Source of the DNA: Scleromatobacter sp039920745
GTDB taxonomy: Bacteria; Pseudomonadota; Gammaproteobacteria; Burkholderiales; Burkholderiaceae_C
DNA length: 64,000 bases
Assembly: GCA_039920745.1 (NCBI GenBank)
Contig: JBDSDD010000061.1
Coordinates: 8,715 to 72,714 of the forward strand
Direction of reading: 5' to 3'
This document shows positions 30,790 through 39,526 of this stretch, one piece after another. The notes beneath the pieces were generated by a model. It was not told where the DNA came from, did no database searches, and saw nothing but the letters and a program-made list of their open reading frames with translations. Both the position numbers and the translations under genes were made by a program. Position 1 is the stretch's first letter. Each line of letters begins with the position of its first letter.

Positions 30790-31989
30790 TCAAAAGAAGC
30801 ACTTGCCGTCGCCGCGGTAGGTGGCGACCTTGTCGACCACCTTGCCGCCTTCGATCAGCAACAACTCGTTGAAGCGCTCGCACAGCTCGCCCGCCTTCGC
30901 GTGGCGGAACAGCAGCGGGTCGCCGGGTGCCAGCGACACGCCTGCCGGCACGCGCACCGGTGTCTGCACCTCGCCCGCGCCTTCGGTGGCGATCAGCGCG
31001 CAGCCTTCGGGCAGCCAGGGCCGCGGCATGCGGTCGGGGCCGCCGGGGCCCGACGCCGGATAGCCGCCGCCGGCGCAGGTGACGATGCCCGGCGCCGGCG
31101 CGCGCGTGACCGCCACCGCGAAACCGGCGGCCGGGCGGCCGCGGAACGCGCGGTAGTGGTCGAACAGCGTCGGCACGTAGAGGCCCGAGCCAGCCGCGAG
31201 CTCGGTGACGCTGGAGTCGGCGCGCGTGCTCTCGAAGCTGCCGGTGCCGCCGCCATTGACGAAGCGCAGCACGTGGCCGGCCGCGGCCAGCGCGGCGACG
31301 GTCGCGCGGCGGCGCTCGTTGACCTCGGGGATCGAACGCCGCTTCAGCAGCCGGATCACCGCGTTCTTGAGCTTGCGGCCCGGCACCTCGTCCATCAGGC
31401 CGGCGATCTGGCTCTCGTAGCCCATCAGGCCGTCCAGGCGCAGCGTCGGATGGCGCGCAATCTCGGCGGCCAGCGCCAGCGCCGCGTCCACGCCGTCGAT
31501 CGGCGAGCGGAAGACGCCGAAGTGCAGGCCGGGAAAGTCGGACGACATGTCGAGGTCGATCGCCAGCGGCTGCACGACGCCCTCCAGCTTGGCGATGGCC
31601 GCGATGCGCTGCACCTGGGCCACGCCATCCACCATCAACGTGACGAGCCGGCCGGCACGCAGCTGCGCGGCGACGGCGCGCAGGTCTTCCGGCTCGACCG
31701 ACGGATACGCCACCAGCAGGTCGTCGAAGCCCTGCGACGCGAGCCACGCGGCCTCGCCCGGCGAGTAGCACATCAGGCCCTGGAAGTACGGGCCGGTGGC
31801 CAGCACCCGGCGCAGGATCTCGACCGAGCGAATGGACTTCGTCACCAGCCGGATCGGCAAGCCGCCGGTGCGCGCGCGCAGGTCGGCCAGGTTGGCGAAC
31901 AGCGCGTCGAGGTCGATGAAAGCGGCGGGCAGGCGGGCGCCGGACAGCGCGCCCTTGTAGTAGCCGTAGTCGGGTGGGGTGGTGGTCAT
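30790..31989 (-). CDS. amino acid deaminase/aldolase, D-threonine-aldolase-like (PLP)
   Basis: A 399-residue fold-type III PLP enzyme. The alanine-racemase-like N-terminal barrel has the PLP-binding lysine in LVTKSIRS (about residue 51), and the C-terminal D-Ser-dehydratase-like domain has the metal-binding surroundings of D-threonine aldolase/dehydratase (CAGGGYP; FRHAKAGE). It probably deaminates or cleaves a D-hydroxy-amino acid. The ATG at 31989 overlaps the stop of the upstream TetR gene (ATGA), so translation is coupled; the longer open frame runs into the TetR gene. Downstream is the lactone oxidase. Confidence 0.87.
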   Translation of the reverse strand: MTTTPPDYGYYKGALSGARLPAAFIDLDALFANLADLRARTGGLPIRLVTKSIRSVEILRRVLATGPYFQGLMCYSPGEAAWLASQGFDDLLVAYPSVEPEDLRAVAAQLRAGRLVTLMVDGVAQVQRIAAIAKLEGVVQPLAIDLDMSSDFPGLHFGVFRSPIDGVDAALALAAEIARHPTLRLDGLMGYESQIAGLMDEVPGRKLKNAVIRLLKRRSIPEVNERRRATVAALAAAGHVLRFVNGGGTGSFESTRADSSVTELAAGSGLYVPTLFDHYRAFRGRPAAGFAVAVTRAPAPGIVTCAGGGYPASGPGGPDRMPRPWLPEGCALIATEGAGEVQTPVRVPAGVSLAPGDPLLFRHAKAGELCERFNELLLIEGGKVVDKVATYRGDGKCFF

Positions 31990-32657
31990 GCAGGCTTGTG
32001 GGCCTCGAGCGTGGCGACCAGCATCGCCTTGTGGCGCGCGATCAGTTGCTCGCGCAGCGGCGACTCCAGCGCCAGCGCCAGGCGCGCGGCGGACCCGGTG
32101 ACGTCCGAGACGAGCAGCGCCAGCGGATAGAGCACGTCGCGGTCGTCGCGGCCCAGGATGTGCTGCAGCGGCATCACCAGGAATTCGGCGGTGCTGCGGG
32201 TGTCTTCCAGATCGAGCTCGCGCAGGCCATGATCGCTCTGCGCGCCGGCCCACACGGCCAGCGCGTCGGGCTGGTCGCGGTAGTGCGCGAAGTAGGCGTC
32301 GACCAGCCGGTTGACGGCCTCTGGCACCGGCGGCGCCGCGTCGAACTCGCCCAGCAGTCTCTGCACTTCTTCTTGCAGCAGCGTGCGCACGCGCAGGAGG
32401 TTGCGCTTGGCAAGCTCGCGAATGATGTGCGCCTTCGACGGGAAGTATTGATAGATTGAACTGATCTGCACATCGGCGCGACGCGCCACCTCGCGCATCG
32501 CCAGCGCCTCGGCGCCTTGCTCGACGACGAGCTCCAGCGCCGCGTCGAGGATGGCTTCGACACGGTTGCGGCTGCGTTCCTGCCGCGGTTGGCGGCCGGC
32601 TTCGCCACTGCTGGCGCGCGGCGATGAGGAGTGGGTTTCAGGTGGGGTCGTCATCAT
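31986..32657 (-). CDS. TetR-family transcriptional regulator
   Basis: About 223 residues. The TetR helix-turn-helix lies near the N-terminus (ILDAALELVVEQGAEALAMREVARRADVQISSIYQYFPSK), followed by a C-terminal ligand domain. An in-frame ATG at 32678 sits upstream of the predicted transcription start, so the ATGATG at 32657/32654 is preferred, giving a very short leader with no clear ribosome site. The gene heads a minus-strand operon (PLP aldolase, lactone oxidase) and is divergent from an MFS gene; the shared promoter carries three TGATCA sites that are likely its operators. Confidence 0.88.
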   Translation of the reverse strand: MMTTPPETHSSSPRASSGEAGRQPRQERSRNRVEAILDAALELVVEQGAEALAMREVARRADVQISSIYQYFPSKAHIIRELAKRNLLRVRTLLQEEVQRLLGEFDAAPPVPEAVNRLVDAYFAHYRDQPDALAVWAGAQSDHGLRELDLEDTRSTAEFLVMPLQHILGRDDRDVLYPLALLVSDVTGSAARLALALESPLREQLIARHKAMLVATLEAHKPA

Positions 32658-32707
32658 TGACACATGATCAATGATCACATTATATTCTGATCAACGCTCA
32701 CATTCAA
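32657..32707. promoter_or_regulatory. divergent tetR / MFS promoters with TGATCA operators
   Basis: Minus strand: -35 TTGAAT (32702-32707) and a perfect -10 TATAAT (32679-32684) with 17-bp spacing drive tetR. Plus strand: -35 TTGACA (32657-32662) and -10 TATATT (32681-32686) with 18-bp spacing drive the MFS gene. The two -10 boxes overlap. Three TGATCA hexamers (32665-32670, 32672-32677, 32688-32693) lie in and around the spacers; the first two form an extended inverted repeat. One repressor bound here would shut both directions. Confidence 0.75.
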
Positions 32708-32723
32708 GCCCTCCCCATTTCCC

Positions 32724-33881
32724 ATGACGGACTCCCCGCCGCACGCCACCGCCACGCGCCCCGACTTGTCCGTGGCGGCGCTGTTGCGCCTGTCGTGCGC
32801 GTACGCGGTGGCCACCAACGGCACGATCCTGATGCCGCTGATCGTCGGCGCGCTGATGCGCCGCTTCGGCGTCGGTGAGGACGCCGCCACCGGCTTCGCT
32901 GCGCTGGAGATCGCCGGCATCGCCGTCAGCTGCGCCATGTTCCCGCGCTGGATCGCGCACGTGCCGCGCCGGCTGGCCTGGATCGCGATGGGAGGCACGC
33001 TGCTCGCACAGGCCGCGGGCGCCTGGATGCCCAGCCTGGCCGCGGTCGGCTGCGCGCGCCTGGTCACCGGGCTGTTCGAGGGCGTGCTGTTCGTCGTCGT
33101 CGCGGCGAGCCTGTCCAACCGACCCGCGTCCGAGCGCGCGTGGGGCGTGATCATCCTGGTCTCGGGCGTGATCGACTGCGCGCTGCTGGTGGCGGCCTAC
33201 GCGATGCCGGAGGCGTTCGTCACGCAGTGGATCTTCGTGGTCGTGGCCGCCTGCTTCGCGCTGATCGCCTGGCCGTCAGCGGCCGCCGGCGCGGACGCGG
33301 TGCAAGCCAACGCCGCCGCCGCGCCCCGGCGCACGCATCGCTGGCGCGTGCTGCTCCCGATCTGGGCCGTGATGATCCTGATCTACAGCGTGCTGTCCGC
33401 GCAATGGTCGCTGGCCGACGTCGTCGGCCACCAGATCGGCCTGGCGCCGGGTCGCATCGGGCCGCTGCTCGCGCTGGTCTCGCTGCTGGGCACGGTCGGC
33501 GCGCTGGCCGCGTCGCATCGGCGCAGCCACGACCTGCGCCTGCCCATCCTGTGGGCGGCACAACTGCTCATGGCTGGCGCCGCGTTGTGGTTCTTCGTCG
33601 TCCACGGCGGCACCGATTTCTTCCTCGCGCAACTGTTTGTCTCGTTCGCGTACTACGCGGTGACGCCCTTCCTGACATCGCGCATCTCCGGCCTCGACAC
33701 CGACGGCTCGCTGCTGTCGCGCAGCATCGTCATCACGTTCGCGGCGGCGTTCATCGGCACCGCACTCGCGGGCACGGCGTTGACGCAACTGGGCGGGCTG
33801 GGCTGCGGCGTCGCGCTGGGCGCGTGCGCATTGTTGGCGATGCCGTTCACGTGGAAGGCGTTCGGGCCAGCCTCGACATAG
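32724..33881 (+). CDS. MFS transporter
   Basis: A 385-residue inner-membrane protein with about 12 hydrophobic segments and a central cytoplasmic loop (around residues 190-205, ending APRRTHRW), the major facilitator layout. The 2-3 loop contains RWIAHVPRR in place of the usual GxLxDRxGRR motif. Substrate is unknown. It is divergent from the TetR-headed operon and under the same control region, so it may import the compound oxidised by those enzymes, or export a product. There is no clear Shine-Dalgarno sequence before the ATG. Confidence 0.83.
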   Translation: MTDSPPHATATRPDLSVAALLRLSCAYAVATNGTILMPLIVGALMRRFGVGEDAATGFAALEIAGIAVSCAMFPRWIAHVPRRLAWIAMGGTLLAQAAGAWMPSLAAVGCARLVTGLFEGVLFVVVAASLSNRPASERAWGVIILVSGVIDCALLVAAYAMPEAFVTQWIFVVVAACFALIAWPSAAAGADAVQANAAAAPRRTHRWRVLLPIWAVMILIYSVLSAQWSLADVVGHQIGLAPGRIGPLLALVSLLGTVGALAASHRRSHDLRLPILWAAQLLMAGAALWFFVVHGGTDFFLAQLFVSFAYYAVTPFLTSRISGLDTDGSLLSRSIVITFAAAFIGTALAGTALTQLGGLGCGVALGACALLAMPFTWKAFGPAST

Positions 33882-33967
33882 CATCGCCTCGGTACCCTGT
33901 GCCCCTGCGCGAAAATGCAACAGCCCAGGCGACAACACGCCGCCCGCCAGCTGCCATCGGCCATGCA

Positions 33968-34657
33968 CTACGCATGCGACGCACTATCGACCGCGATCCG
34001 CTTGAGCGCGCCCACCATGGCCTTGGCGATCGCTTCGCTTGACCGTGGATTCTGGCCCGTCAGCAAATTGCCGTCGTGCTCGACATGGCTCAGCATCGGC
34101 AGCAACGCCGAGTGGAAGTCGGCACCCTTGGACTTCATCACGTCCTCCAGCAGGAAAGGCACTTGGTCGTGCAGGCCCGCCAGGCGCTCTTCCGTGTCGG
34201 TGAACCCCGTTGCCCGGCGACCCTCGAAGAAGGGAGAGCCATCGGCTCGCTGGGCATAGACGAGCGCTGCCGGACCATGGCACACGGCGGCAATCAGCTT
34301 TCCGCCGCCATCGTGCCGCGCCACCAGGCGGTGCAGCACCTCGTCATGGGCCAGGTCCACCATCGGGCCGTGACCGCCAGGAATGAAGATGGCGTCGAAC
34401 TCCTGGTTCTCGACCGACGCGAGCGTCGCGCTGCCGCGAAGGGCATTCAGGGCCGGGGCCCACTCGTCTTGCTCGCTGCCTTTGGGGGTCGACTTCGGGT
34501 CGACAGGAACCGCACCTCCCTTCGGCGATGCGACGACGATTTGGATCCCCGCCGCGACCGCGGCCATGTAGGGAACGGCGAACTCTTCCACCCACAGGCC
34601 GGTTTGATGGCCCGAAGCAAGGTGGTCACTGCTGGTAGTCACGAACAGGGCGCGCAA
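33968..34657 (-). CDS. type 1 glutamine amidotransferase-like protein (DJ-1/PfpI, HchA-like)
   Basis: A 229-residue DJ-1/PfpI protein. The catalytic elbow AAVCHGPAAL, the early acidic segment TGLWVEEFAVPY and FIPGGHGPMVDL are those of the glyoxalase III / Hsp31-like branch, probably acting on reactive carbonyls. The start is TTG at 34657: GGAG lies 7 nt upstream and the product then begins MRALFVTTSSD, matching the family start; no ATG is available in frame before 34930. It is divergent from the GFA-family gene. Confidence 0.87.
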   Translation of the reverse strand: MRALFVTTSSDHLASGHQTGLWVEEFAVPYMAAVAAGIQIVVASPKGGAVPVDPKSTPKGSEQDEWAPALNALRGSATLASVENQEFDAIFIPGGHGPMVDLAHDEVLHRLVARHDGGGKLIAAVCHGPAALVYAQRADGSPFFEGRRATGFTDTEERLAGLHDQVPFLLEDVMKSKGADFHSALLPMLSHVEHDGNLLTGQNPRSSEAIAKAMVGALKRIAVDSASHA

Positions 34658-34832
34658 GATGGTTCTCCGATGGGTTGAGGCCACTTGCAGCAATCGGCCT
34701 GCCCGCTCGCATTCCAGCTGGCCACCGCGCCACCGGCCCTCTGTGCGAGACTGATCGTTCAAGCTGCGGCGAGCAGGCGTTTCGCAAGTCCGAGCGCCGC
34801 GATGGTCGCCCAGCCGAATCAAGGAGACTCGG

Positions 34833-35195
34833 ATGCACAAAGGCTCTTGCCACTGCGGCGCGGTTCGATTGACGTTGCCGACGACACCCGAAGTCGCAAC
34901 CGCCTGCAACTGCTCGCTCTGCCGGCGCATTGGTGGGCCTTGGGTCTACTTCGAGTTCGGTAGCGTCCAGATCGAGGGCCACCCGCAAGCCACTGCGGCG
35001 TACGTCTGGGGCGACAGGACGTTGCGCACCATCCACTGCAGGACCTGCGCGTCGGTCACCCATTGGGAGCCGCTGGAGGCGACGCCCGGAGCGCGGCACG
35101 GCGTGAACCTCGGCAACTTCGAACCCGAGCTCATCGCCGCCGTGCGTGTGCGCCGGTTCGACGGCGCGCACACCTGGACGTTCATCGACGAGTAG
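34833..35195 (+). CDS. GFA family protein (Mss4-like zinc fold)
   Basis: A 120-residue protein of the glutathione-dependent formaldehyde-activating (GFA) family. Zinc-binding cysteines are seen in CHCG (6-9), CNCSLC (25-30) and HCRTC (about 68-72). The founding member was proposed to speed formaldehyde-glutathione adduct formation, but most homologues are uncharacterised. AGGAG lies about 9 nt before the ATG. The neighbouring DJ-1-like protein fits a theme of reactive carbonyl handling, though the genes are divergent. Confidence 0.9.
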   Translation: MHKGSCHCGAVRLTLPTTPEVATACNCSLCRRIGGPWVYFEFGSVQIEGHPQATAAYVWGDRTLRTIHCRTCASVTHWEPLEATPGARHGVNLGNFEPELIAAVRVRRFDGAHTWTFIDE

Positions 35196-35248
35196 GTCCG
35201 CCACCGTCCACGCGGCACCGTCCGTTCACGTCCGGTCGGTGTCGCCGA

Positions 35249-36631
35249 TCACGGGTACGCAACGACGGGAAACGCCGCGCAATTCGTCCCGATGGGCGCC
35301 AGTCGCGGCAGGTAGAACAGGCCCTGGTAGGCACTGCCGAAATGGCTGGGCGTCGCCATGTTGAATTCCTCTTCCAGCGCGGTGAGCGAGGCGATGCGCT
35401 GGCGCCCCGCGGCATCCGCCGGCCAGGCCATGAACCGCGGCTGGCCACCGGCGCCCAGGTAGTACTCGAGCGAATTCGACCCTGGCGTCGCCAGCACGAA
35501 GCCGGGCGACGCCGCGCCACAACTGCTGGCCGTGTTGTAGGTGTCGTAGGTGCCGCCGCCCGCGGTGATGTTGGCGATGTAGACCTGGTCGCCGTAGGCG
35601 CGCCTCAGGTCGGTGCCGACGTTGGTCCAGCCGGGGCCGCATTCCTGGGACGCGGCCCACGCACAGGGGCCCAGGCCGGCGAAGCCGTTGTCGCCGTGGA
35701 TCGCGTGCAACCAGACGATGGCCTTGCGCCCCGCCAGTCGGCCGTCCAGCGCCCACTCGATGTTGCCGGCGGCGGTGATGTCGCGCAGGTCGGTGGGCGT
35801 GCGCACATCCGTGGCGGACCACAGGTGGGTGTAGTCGGCCTGCACGCCTTTGGCGATGCGGCACCAGTAGGCGGGCGACTGCAGCAGGTCGCCGGGGGTG
35901 TCCGCCTGGGAACACAGTTCGGCGATCAATGCGGGAGACAGCGACAGGAAGCTGGCGCTGTCGACGCTGGAGATCGGCGTCGTCTTGACCAGCGCGACAC
36001 TTTGCTGCGCCACGCGCAGCCAGCCCGCCCAGCCAGCGCCCTGCGGCAACGTCGAGTGGTGCGCCACGAGGAAAGCCTGCAGGTTGGGCAGCAGCGACTG
36101 CACGGAGTCGACGCCGTTCATCGGCACATCGTCGCCCCACGGTTCCAGCGGTGTGGCGGTGGCGCGTGTCTGGTCAACGTATTTCAGCATCTGCTGCCCG
36201 AGATCGGTGCGCGAATACATGTAGAAGATCCGGCCCGGCGCCTGCACCGAAATCGAGTCGCCGCCGGCCGCAAGTCGCTGCTGGATGCGCGTGACGTCGT
36301 ACATCCCGCTCTCGATGAACAGCACGTCGAAGCCCTTGGTTTCATGCAGGTACTTCACCAGCCGCGTCTTGAGCTGGAACGTGGCGCCATCGCCGTGCGT
36401 GGCCTCGGTCAGCAACACGATGCGGCGATTGCCCACCGCGGCGCCGAAGGCGGCGAGGTCGCTGTCCTCGGAGGTCGCCGGGTCGATCGACGTCAAGGTC
36501 GTCGAGTTGGCAGCGACGGTGGCTGCCGGGTTCGGGCCGGGTGGCGGCGGGGGAGGCGGCGGAGACGATGAGCCACCGCTACCGCACGCAGTGCACAGTG
36601 CGACGAGGAGGGGCGCCAGGCGGCGCGACAT
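35249..36631 (-). CDS. erythromycin esterase-like lipoprotein
   Basis: About 460 residues. A lipoprotein signal ends at the cysteine in LCTACGSG, followed by a poly-proline spacer of nine residues. The body is the erythromycin esterase / EreA-like fold: LLTEATHGDGATFQLK carries the catalytic-site His and Glu, and VAHHS and VWLHAIHGDN follow. Homologues hydrolyse macrolactone esters, but many members are not resistance enzymes, and cell-surface anchoring is unusual for a cytosolic resistance enzyme. The ATG at 36631 gives a short lipoprotein signal; a GTG six codons upstream is also possible. Confidence 0.85.
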   Translation of the reverse strand: MSRRLAPLLVALCTACGSGGSSSPPPPPPPPGPNPAATVAANSTTLTSIDPATSEDSDLAAFGAAVGNRRIVLLTEATHGDGATFQLKTRLVKYLHETKGFDVLFIESGMYDVTRIQQRLAAGGDSISVQAPGRIFYMYSRTDLGQQMLKYVDQTRATATPLEPWGDDVPMNGVDSVQSLLPNLQAFLVAHHSTLPQGAGWAGWLRVAQQSVALVKTTPISSVDSASFLSLSPALIAELCSQADTPGDLLQSPAYWCRIAKGVQADYTHLWSATDVRTPTDLRDITAAGNIEWALDGRLAGRKAIVWLHAIHGDNGFAGLGPCAWAASQECGPGWTNVGTDLRRAYGDQVYIANITAGGGTYDTYNTASSCGAASPGFVLATPGSNSLEYYLGAGGQPRFMAWPADAAGRQRIASLTALEEEFNMATPSHFGSAYQGLFYLPRLAPIGTNCAAFPVVAYP

Positions 36632-36984
36632 TGAACGTGGGAGCGACACGCGCCGATCGTAGGAGAGTCGACCCGGCAACACCATCCGGATCGCACGACC
36701 GATCGACCCCGCGCCGCCGGTTTCGACGGTTCGGACGCGGCGCCGCACGCTGCCCGGGAGAAGTCTCCGTCGGCCAGCGCACTCGGTGTGGCTGGCGCCC
36801 CCTTGCTGGTGCAGTTAGGCGCCATGACCTGGGCGTCGTTCGACGCTCGGGAGCTTCGCTTGCTCTCGACTGGCGCGGATCGCGCCGCCGGCAGCGCAGT
36901 CTGCATTTTGTCGTCCCGACGCCAGTTTCATCGAGGTACGCCGGTACGATCCGCTTGTCGTCCGCTCTTGCGCATCAGGCCCCC
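36632..36984. other. intergenic stretch with no gene recognised
   Basis: About 350 bp between the divergent esterase-like lipoprotein and the SMP-30 gene. It must contain promoters for both. Open frames across it merge into the SMP-30 frame but lack family likeness. I see no convincing hexamers or repeat. Confidence 0.4.
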
Positions 36985-37884
36985 ATGTCCACGTTCGAGT
37001 TCTCGCCCCTGCCCGTGCCGGCCTCCATCGCCGGCGAGTCGCCGTTCTGGCATCCGCGCGAGCAGGCGCTCTACTGGGTCGACATCGCAGGCCACCAGTT
37101 GAACCGCTTCGTGCCGGCCACGGCCACGCATGACCAGTGGTCGTTCCCGACGGAAGTGGCCAGCATCGCGCCGCGCCCGGACGGCGGCCTGGTGATGGCC
37201 CGGCGCGACGGCCTGTTCCACTTCGACGTCGCCAGTGGCGACAGCCGGCGCATCCTGCCCGCCCCCTACGACACGAAGAAGCTGCGCTTCAACGACGGCA
37301 AGGCCGATCCGCAAGGCCGCTTCTGGGTCGGCACGATCCACGACGAGCGCCTGCCCAAGGGCTCGCTGTACTGCCTGACGCCGCACAGCCTCGATCGCAT
37401 CGTCGACGACGTGGCCAACAGCAACGGCCTCGCGTGGAGCCCCGATGGCGCCACGATGTACTGGACGGACACCAAGCTCAGCACGATCTTCGCGTTCGAC
37501 TTCGATCCGCAGGCCGGCAACCTGTCGCGCCGCCGCGTGTTCGCCAGCTTCCCGCCCAAGCTGGACGGGGCCCCGCTGGACAGCTACGGCGGCCGCCCCG
37601 ATGGGGGCGCGGTCGACACCGAAGGCTGCTATTGGGCGGCCTGCTTCGAGGGCCAGCGGCTCACGCGCTTCGCACCGGACGGCGAGTTGCTGCAGTCCGT
37701 CGCGCTGCCGGTGCGCTGCCCGACCATGCCGTGCTTCGGCGGCGACGACCTGCGCACGCTGTACGTGACGACGTCGCGCGAAAAGCGTCCCGAGGCGGAA
37801 CTGGCCGCCCAGCCGTTGGCCGGACGGGTGCTGCAGTGCCGCGTCGACGTGCCGGGGCTGCCGACGAACTTCGCCGACGTCTGA
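36985..37884 (+). CDS. SMP-30/gluconolactonase/LRE family lactonase
   Basis: A 299-residue six-bladed beta-propeller enzyme. Characteristic segments are AGESPFWHPREQALYWVDI with the metal-binding Glu, RFNDGKADPQGRFWVGT and SNGLAWSPDGATMYWTDT with the metal-binding Asn and Asp, and a terminal RCPTMPCFGGDDLRTLYVTT. It is probably a calcium- or zinc-dependent sugar-acid lactonase (gluconolactonase, L-arabinonolactonase or similar). The open frame extends 148 codons upstream, but the ATG at 36985 fits the family start. It stands alone here. Confidence 0.93.
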   Translation: MSTFEFSPLPVPASIAGESPFWHPREQALYWVDIAGHQLNRFVPATATHDQWSFPTEVASIAPRPDGGLVMARRDGLFHFDVASGDSRRILPAPYDTKKLRFNDGKADPQGRFWVGTIHDERLPKGSLYCLTPHSLDRIVDDVANSNGLAWSPDGATMYWTDTKLSTIFAFDFDPQAGNLSRRRVFASFPPKLDGAPLDSYGGRPDGGAVDTEGCYWAACFEGQRLTRFAPDGELLQSVALPVRCPTMPCFGGDDLRTLYVTTSREKRPEAELAAQPLAGRVLQCRVDVPGLPTNFADV

Positions 37885-38184
37885 GCCTGCGGTGTCAGCC
37901 GCGCCGGCGCCGTGCCATGGCGGCGGCGCCCAGCCCGTCAGGCCGAGGCTGTCGGATTGCGCAACGCTGCTCACGCCGGTGACCGTGCGTGTGAGCCCGC
38001 CGTCGGCGCTGCCGCCGGTGGTCGCGACGATCGAACTACACTGCGGCACCGACCCGCGTCTGGACGCCGCCACCCGCACTGTCGGGCGAACTGCCCTGTT
38101 CGAGCAACAAACGAGCATGGTGCGAGGCGCACATTGAGGCGCCGCGATGTCGACGGTCGCACAACGATATTCACGGAGTAGACG
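37885..38184. other. intergenic stretch with no intact gene
   Basis: About 300 bp between the SMP-30 gene and the DUF4397 lipoprotein gene. No intact gene, hairpin terminator or clear promoter hexamers are visible. A minus-strand frame ends in an alanine-rich stretch followed by RRRRG at 37895, resembling a protein-sorting tail, but it is not attached to an intact gene. Confidence 0.4.
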
Positions 38185-39495
38185 ATGCGCTTGAAGACCT
38201 GGGCCGCCCTCGCGGCCGTACTGACCTTGCCGATCCTGAACGGCTGCGGAGACGAAAACGCCCAGAAGGGTTTCGTGCGCATCGTCAATGCGACGACCGA
38301 ATACGCCAGCCTCGACCTGTACACGCTCAACAGCAGTGGCGGCAACGATCTCGTGGTCAGCGGCACCGCGCCCAACACCGCCAGCGCGTACCAGGATATC
38401 GACAAGGGCAGCTACACGTTCGAGGTCACGAGCAGCACCAGTGCCGGCGCTCCGATTCCCGCGATCGGATCGGTCAGCAAGACCAATCACTTCTCGGTCG
38501 TCACCTACCTGACCGGCACGGCGACCCGGACCCAGTTCCTGAGCGACGAGGAAGCGCACCCGGCCAACGCCAAGGCGAAGCTGCGCGTATTCAACGCGGC
38601 GACGAGCGAAGCGCCGAGCGTCGACGTCTACCTCATCACCAGCAACTGCAGCGCGCTCGCCGTTACCGACACGGCATTCGCCACGGCCGTGACCGGCCTG
38701 CAGACCACCTTCACGCAGGTCACGGCGTCCTCGGCCGGAACGGCGTACCACGCGTGCGTGTTTGCCGCGGGTGACAACGTCTCCCTGCTGCTGGACATCC
38801 CCGCGCTCAAGCTCAAGGACCAGGAGATCGCGACGCTGATCCTGACGCACACCGCGGGCGGCGTGCTGCTCAACGGCGCGGTGCTTGACCAGCAGGGTGC
38901 CTATCTAGCCTACCCCAGCAGCCTGGCCCGCGTGCGCGTGGTGGCGGACGCGCAGGCGGCCGCGCAGGTGTCGGTGACGGTCAACGGGACGACGCTGGCC
39001 AACGGAACACCCTCGCCGTCCGTGGGCGACTACACGACCGTGGCCGTGGGCGCGTTGAACCCGACCATCACCATCGACACGGGCACCGCGACTGGGTTCA
39101 CGTCCCTGCCCGCGACCGCGGCCGGCGGCGACTACACGCTGCTGGTCACCGGCAACGCCGGTGCGCCCGCCGCCACGCTGATCACCGATACCAACACGCC
39201 ATCGACCAGCACCACGAACACGGTTCGAGCGCGCGTGATCAATGGCTTGAATGGCACCAACGGCAGCGTGTCCGTGACGATCGACGGCAAGCCGATCGGC
39301 AGCGCGAACTTCGGCCTCGCGTCGAGCTACACGAACATCCTGCCCTCCAGCGGCACGTCCAGCGTGCATGCGACGACTACAGGCGTGCAACCCGTGGACC
39401 TGAACTCCAAGACTTTCTCCGCAGGCACGGTCAACACCGTCTTCGTCTACGGCGACGCCTCGGCACCCGTGATCGCTCCTGTCATCGATCGCTGA
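38185..39495 (+). CDS. DUF4397 domain lipoprotein
   Basis: A 436-residue surface or periplasmic lipoprotein (lipobox LNGC, Cys21). The mature protein is Ser/Thr/Ala-rich and consists of three similar beta-rich units beginning FVRIVNATTEYASLDLY, LRVFNAATSEAPSVDVYL and ARVINGLNGTNGSVSVTIDG. This is the DUF4397 repeat with its 'R-x-x-N-x-x-x' start. Function is unknown; such proteins are thought to be cell-surface or adhesion-like. The codon use is that of the neighbours. It is 31 bp upstream of the enoyl-CoA hydratase gene with no terminator visible between. Confidence 0.85.
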   Translation: MRLKTWAALAAVLTLPILNGCGDENAQKGFVRIVNATTEYASLDLYTLNSSGGNDLVVSGTAPNTASAYQDIDKGSYTFEVTSSTSAGAPIPAIGSVSKTNHFSVVTYLTGTATRTQFLSDEEAHPANAKAKLRVFNAATSEAPSVDVYLITSNCSALAVTDTAFATAVTGLQTTFTQVTASSAGTAYHACVFAAGDNVSLLLDIPALKLKDQEIATLILTHTAGGVLLNGAVLDQQGAYLAYPSSLARVRVVADAQAAAQVSVTVNGTTLANGTPSPSVGDYTTVAVGALNPTITIDTGTATGFTSLPATAAGGDYTLLVTGNAGAPAATLITDTNTPSTSTTNTVRARVINGLNGTNGSVSVTIDGKPIGSANFGLASSYTNILPSSGTSSVHATTTGVQPVDLNSKTFSAGTVNTVFVYGDASAPVIAPVIDR

Positions 39496-39526
39496 AAGAC
39501 CGTTCCTCAACGCAGCGAGGTTCCCC

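Noticed and set aside
35249..36631. Macrolide resistance gene
   Set aside because: The fold matches erythromycin esterase, but lipoprotein anchoring and sequence do not establish the resistance function; kept as esterase-like.
37895..38050. A minus-strand tail reading LGAAAMARRRRG that looks like the end of a PEP-CTERM-type protein
   Set aside because: It lacks the PEP motif, needs a frameshift to join any upstream frame, and no gene body is recognisable; arginine runs arise easily at this G+C.
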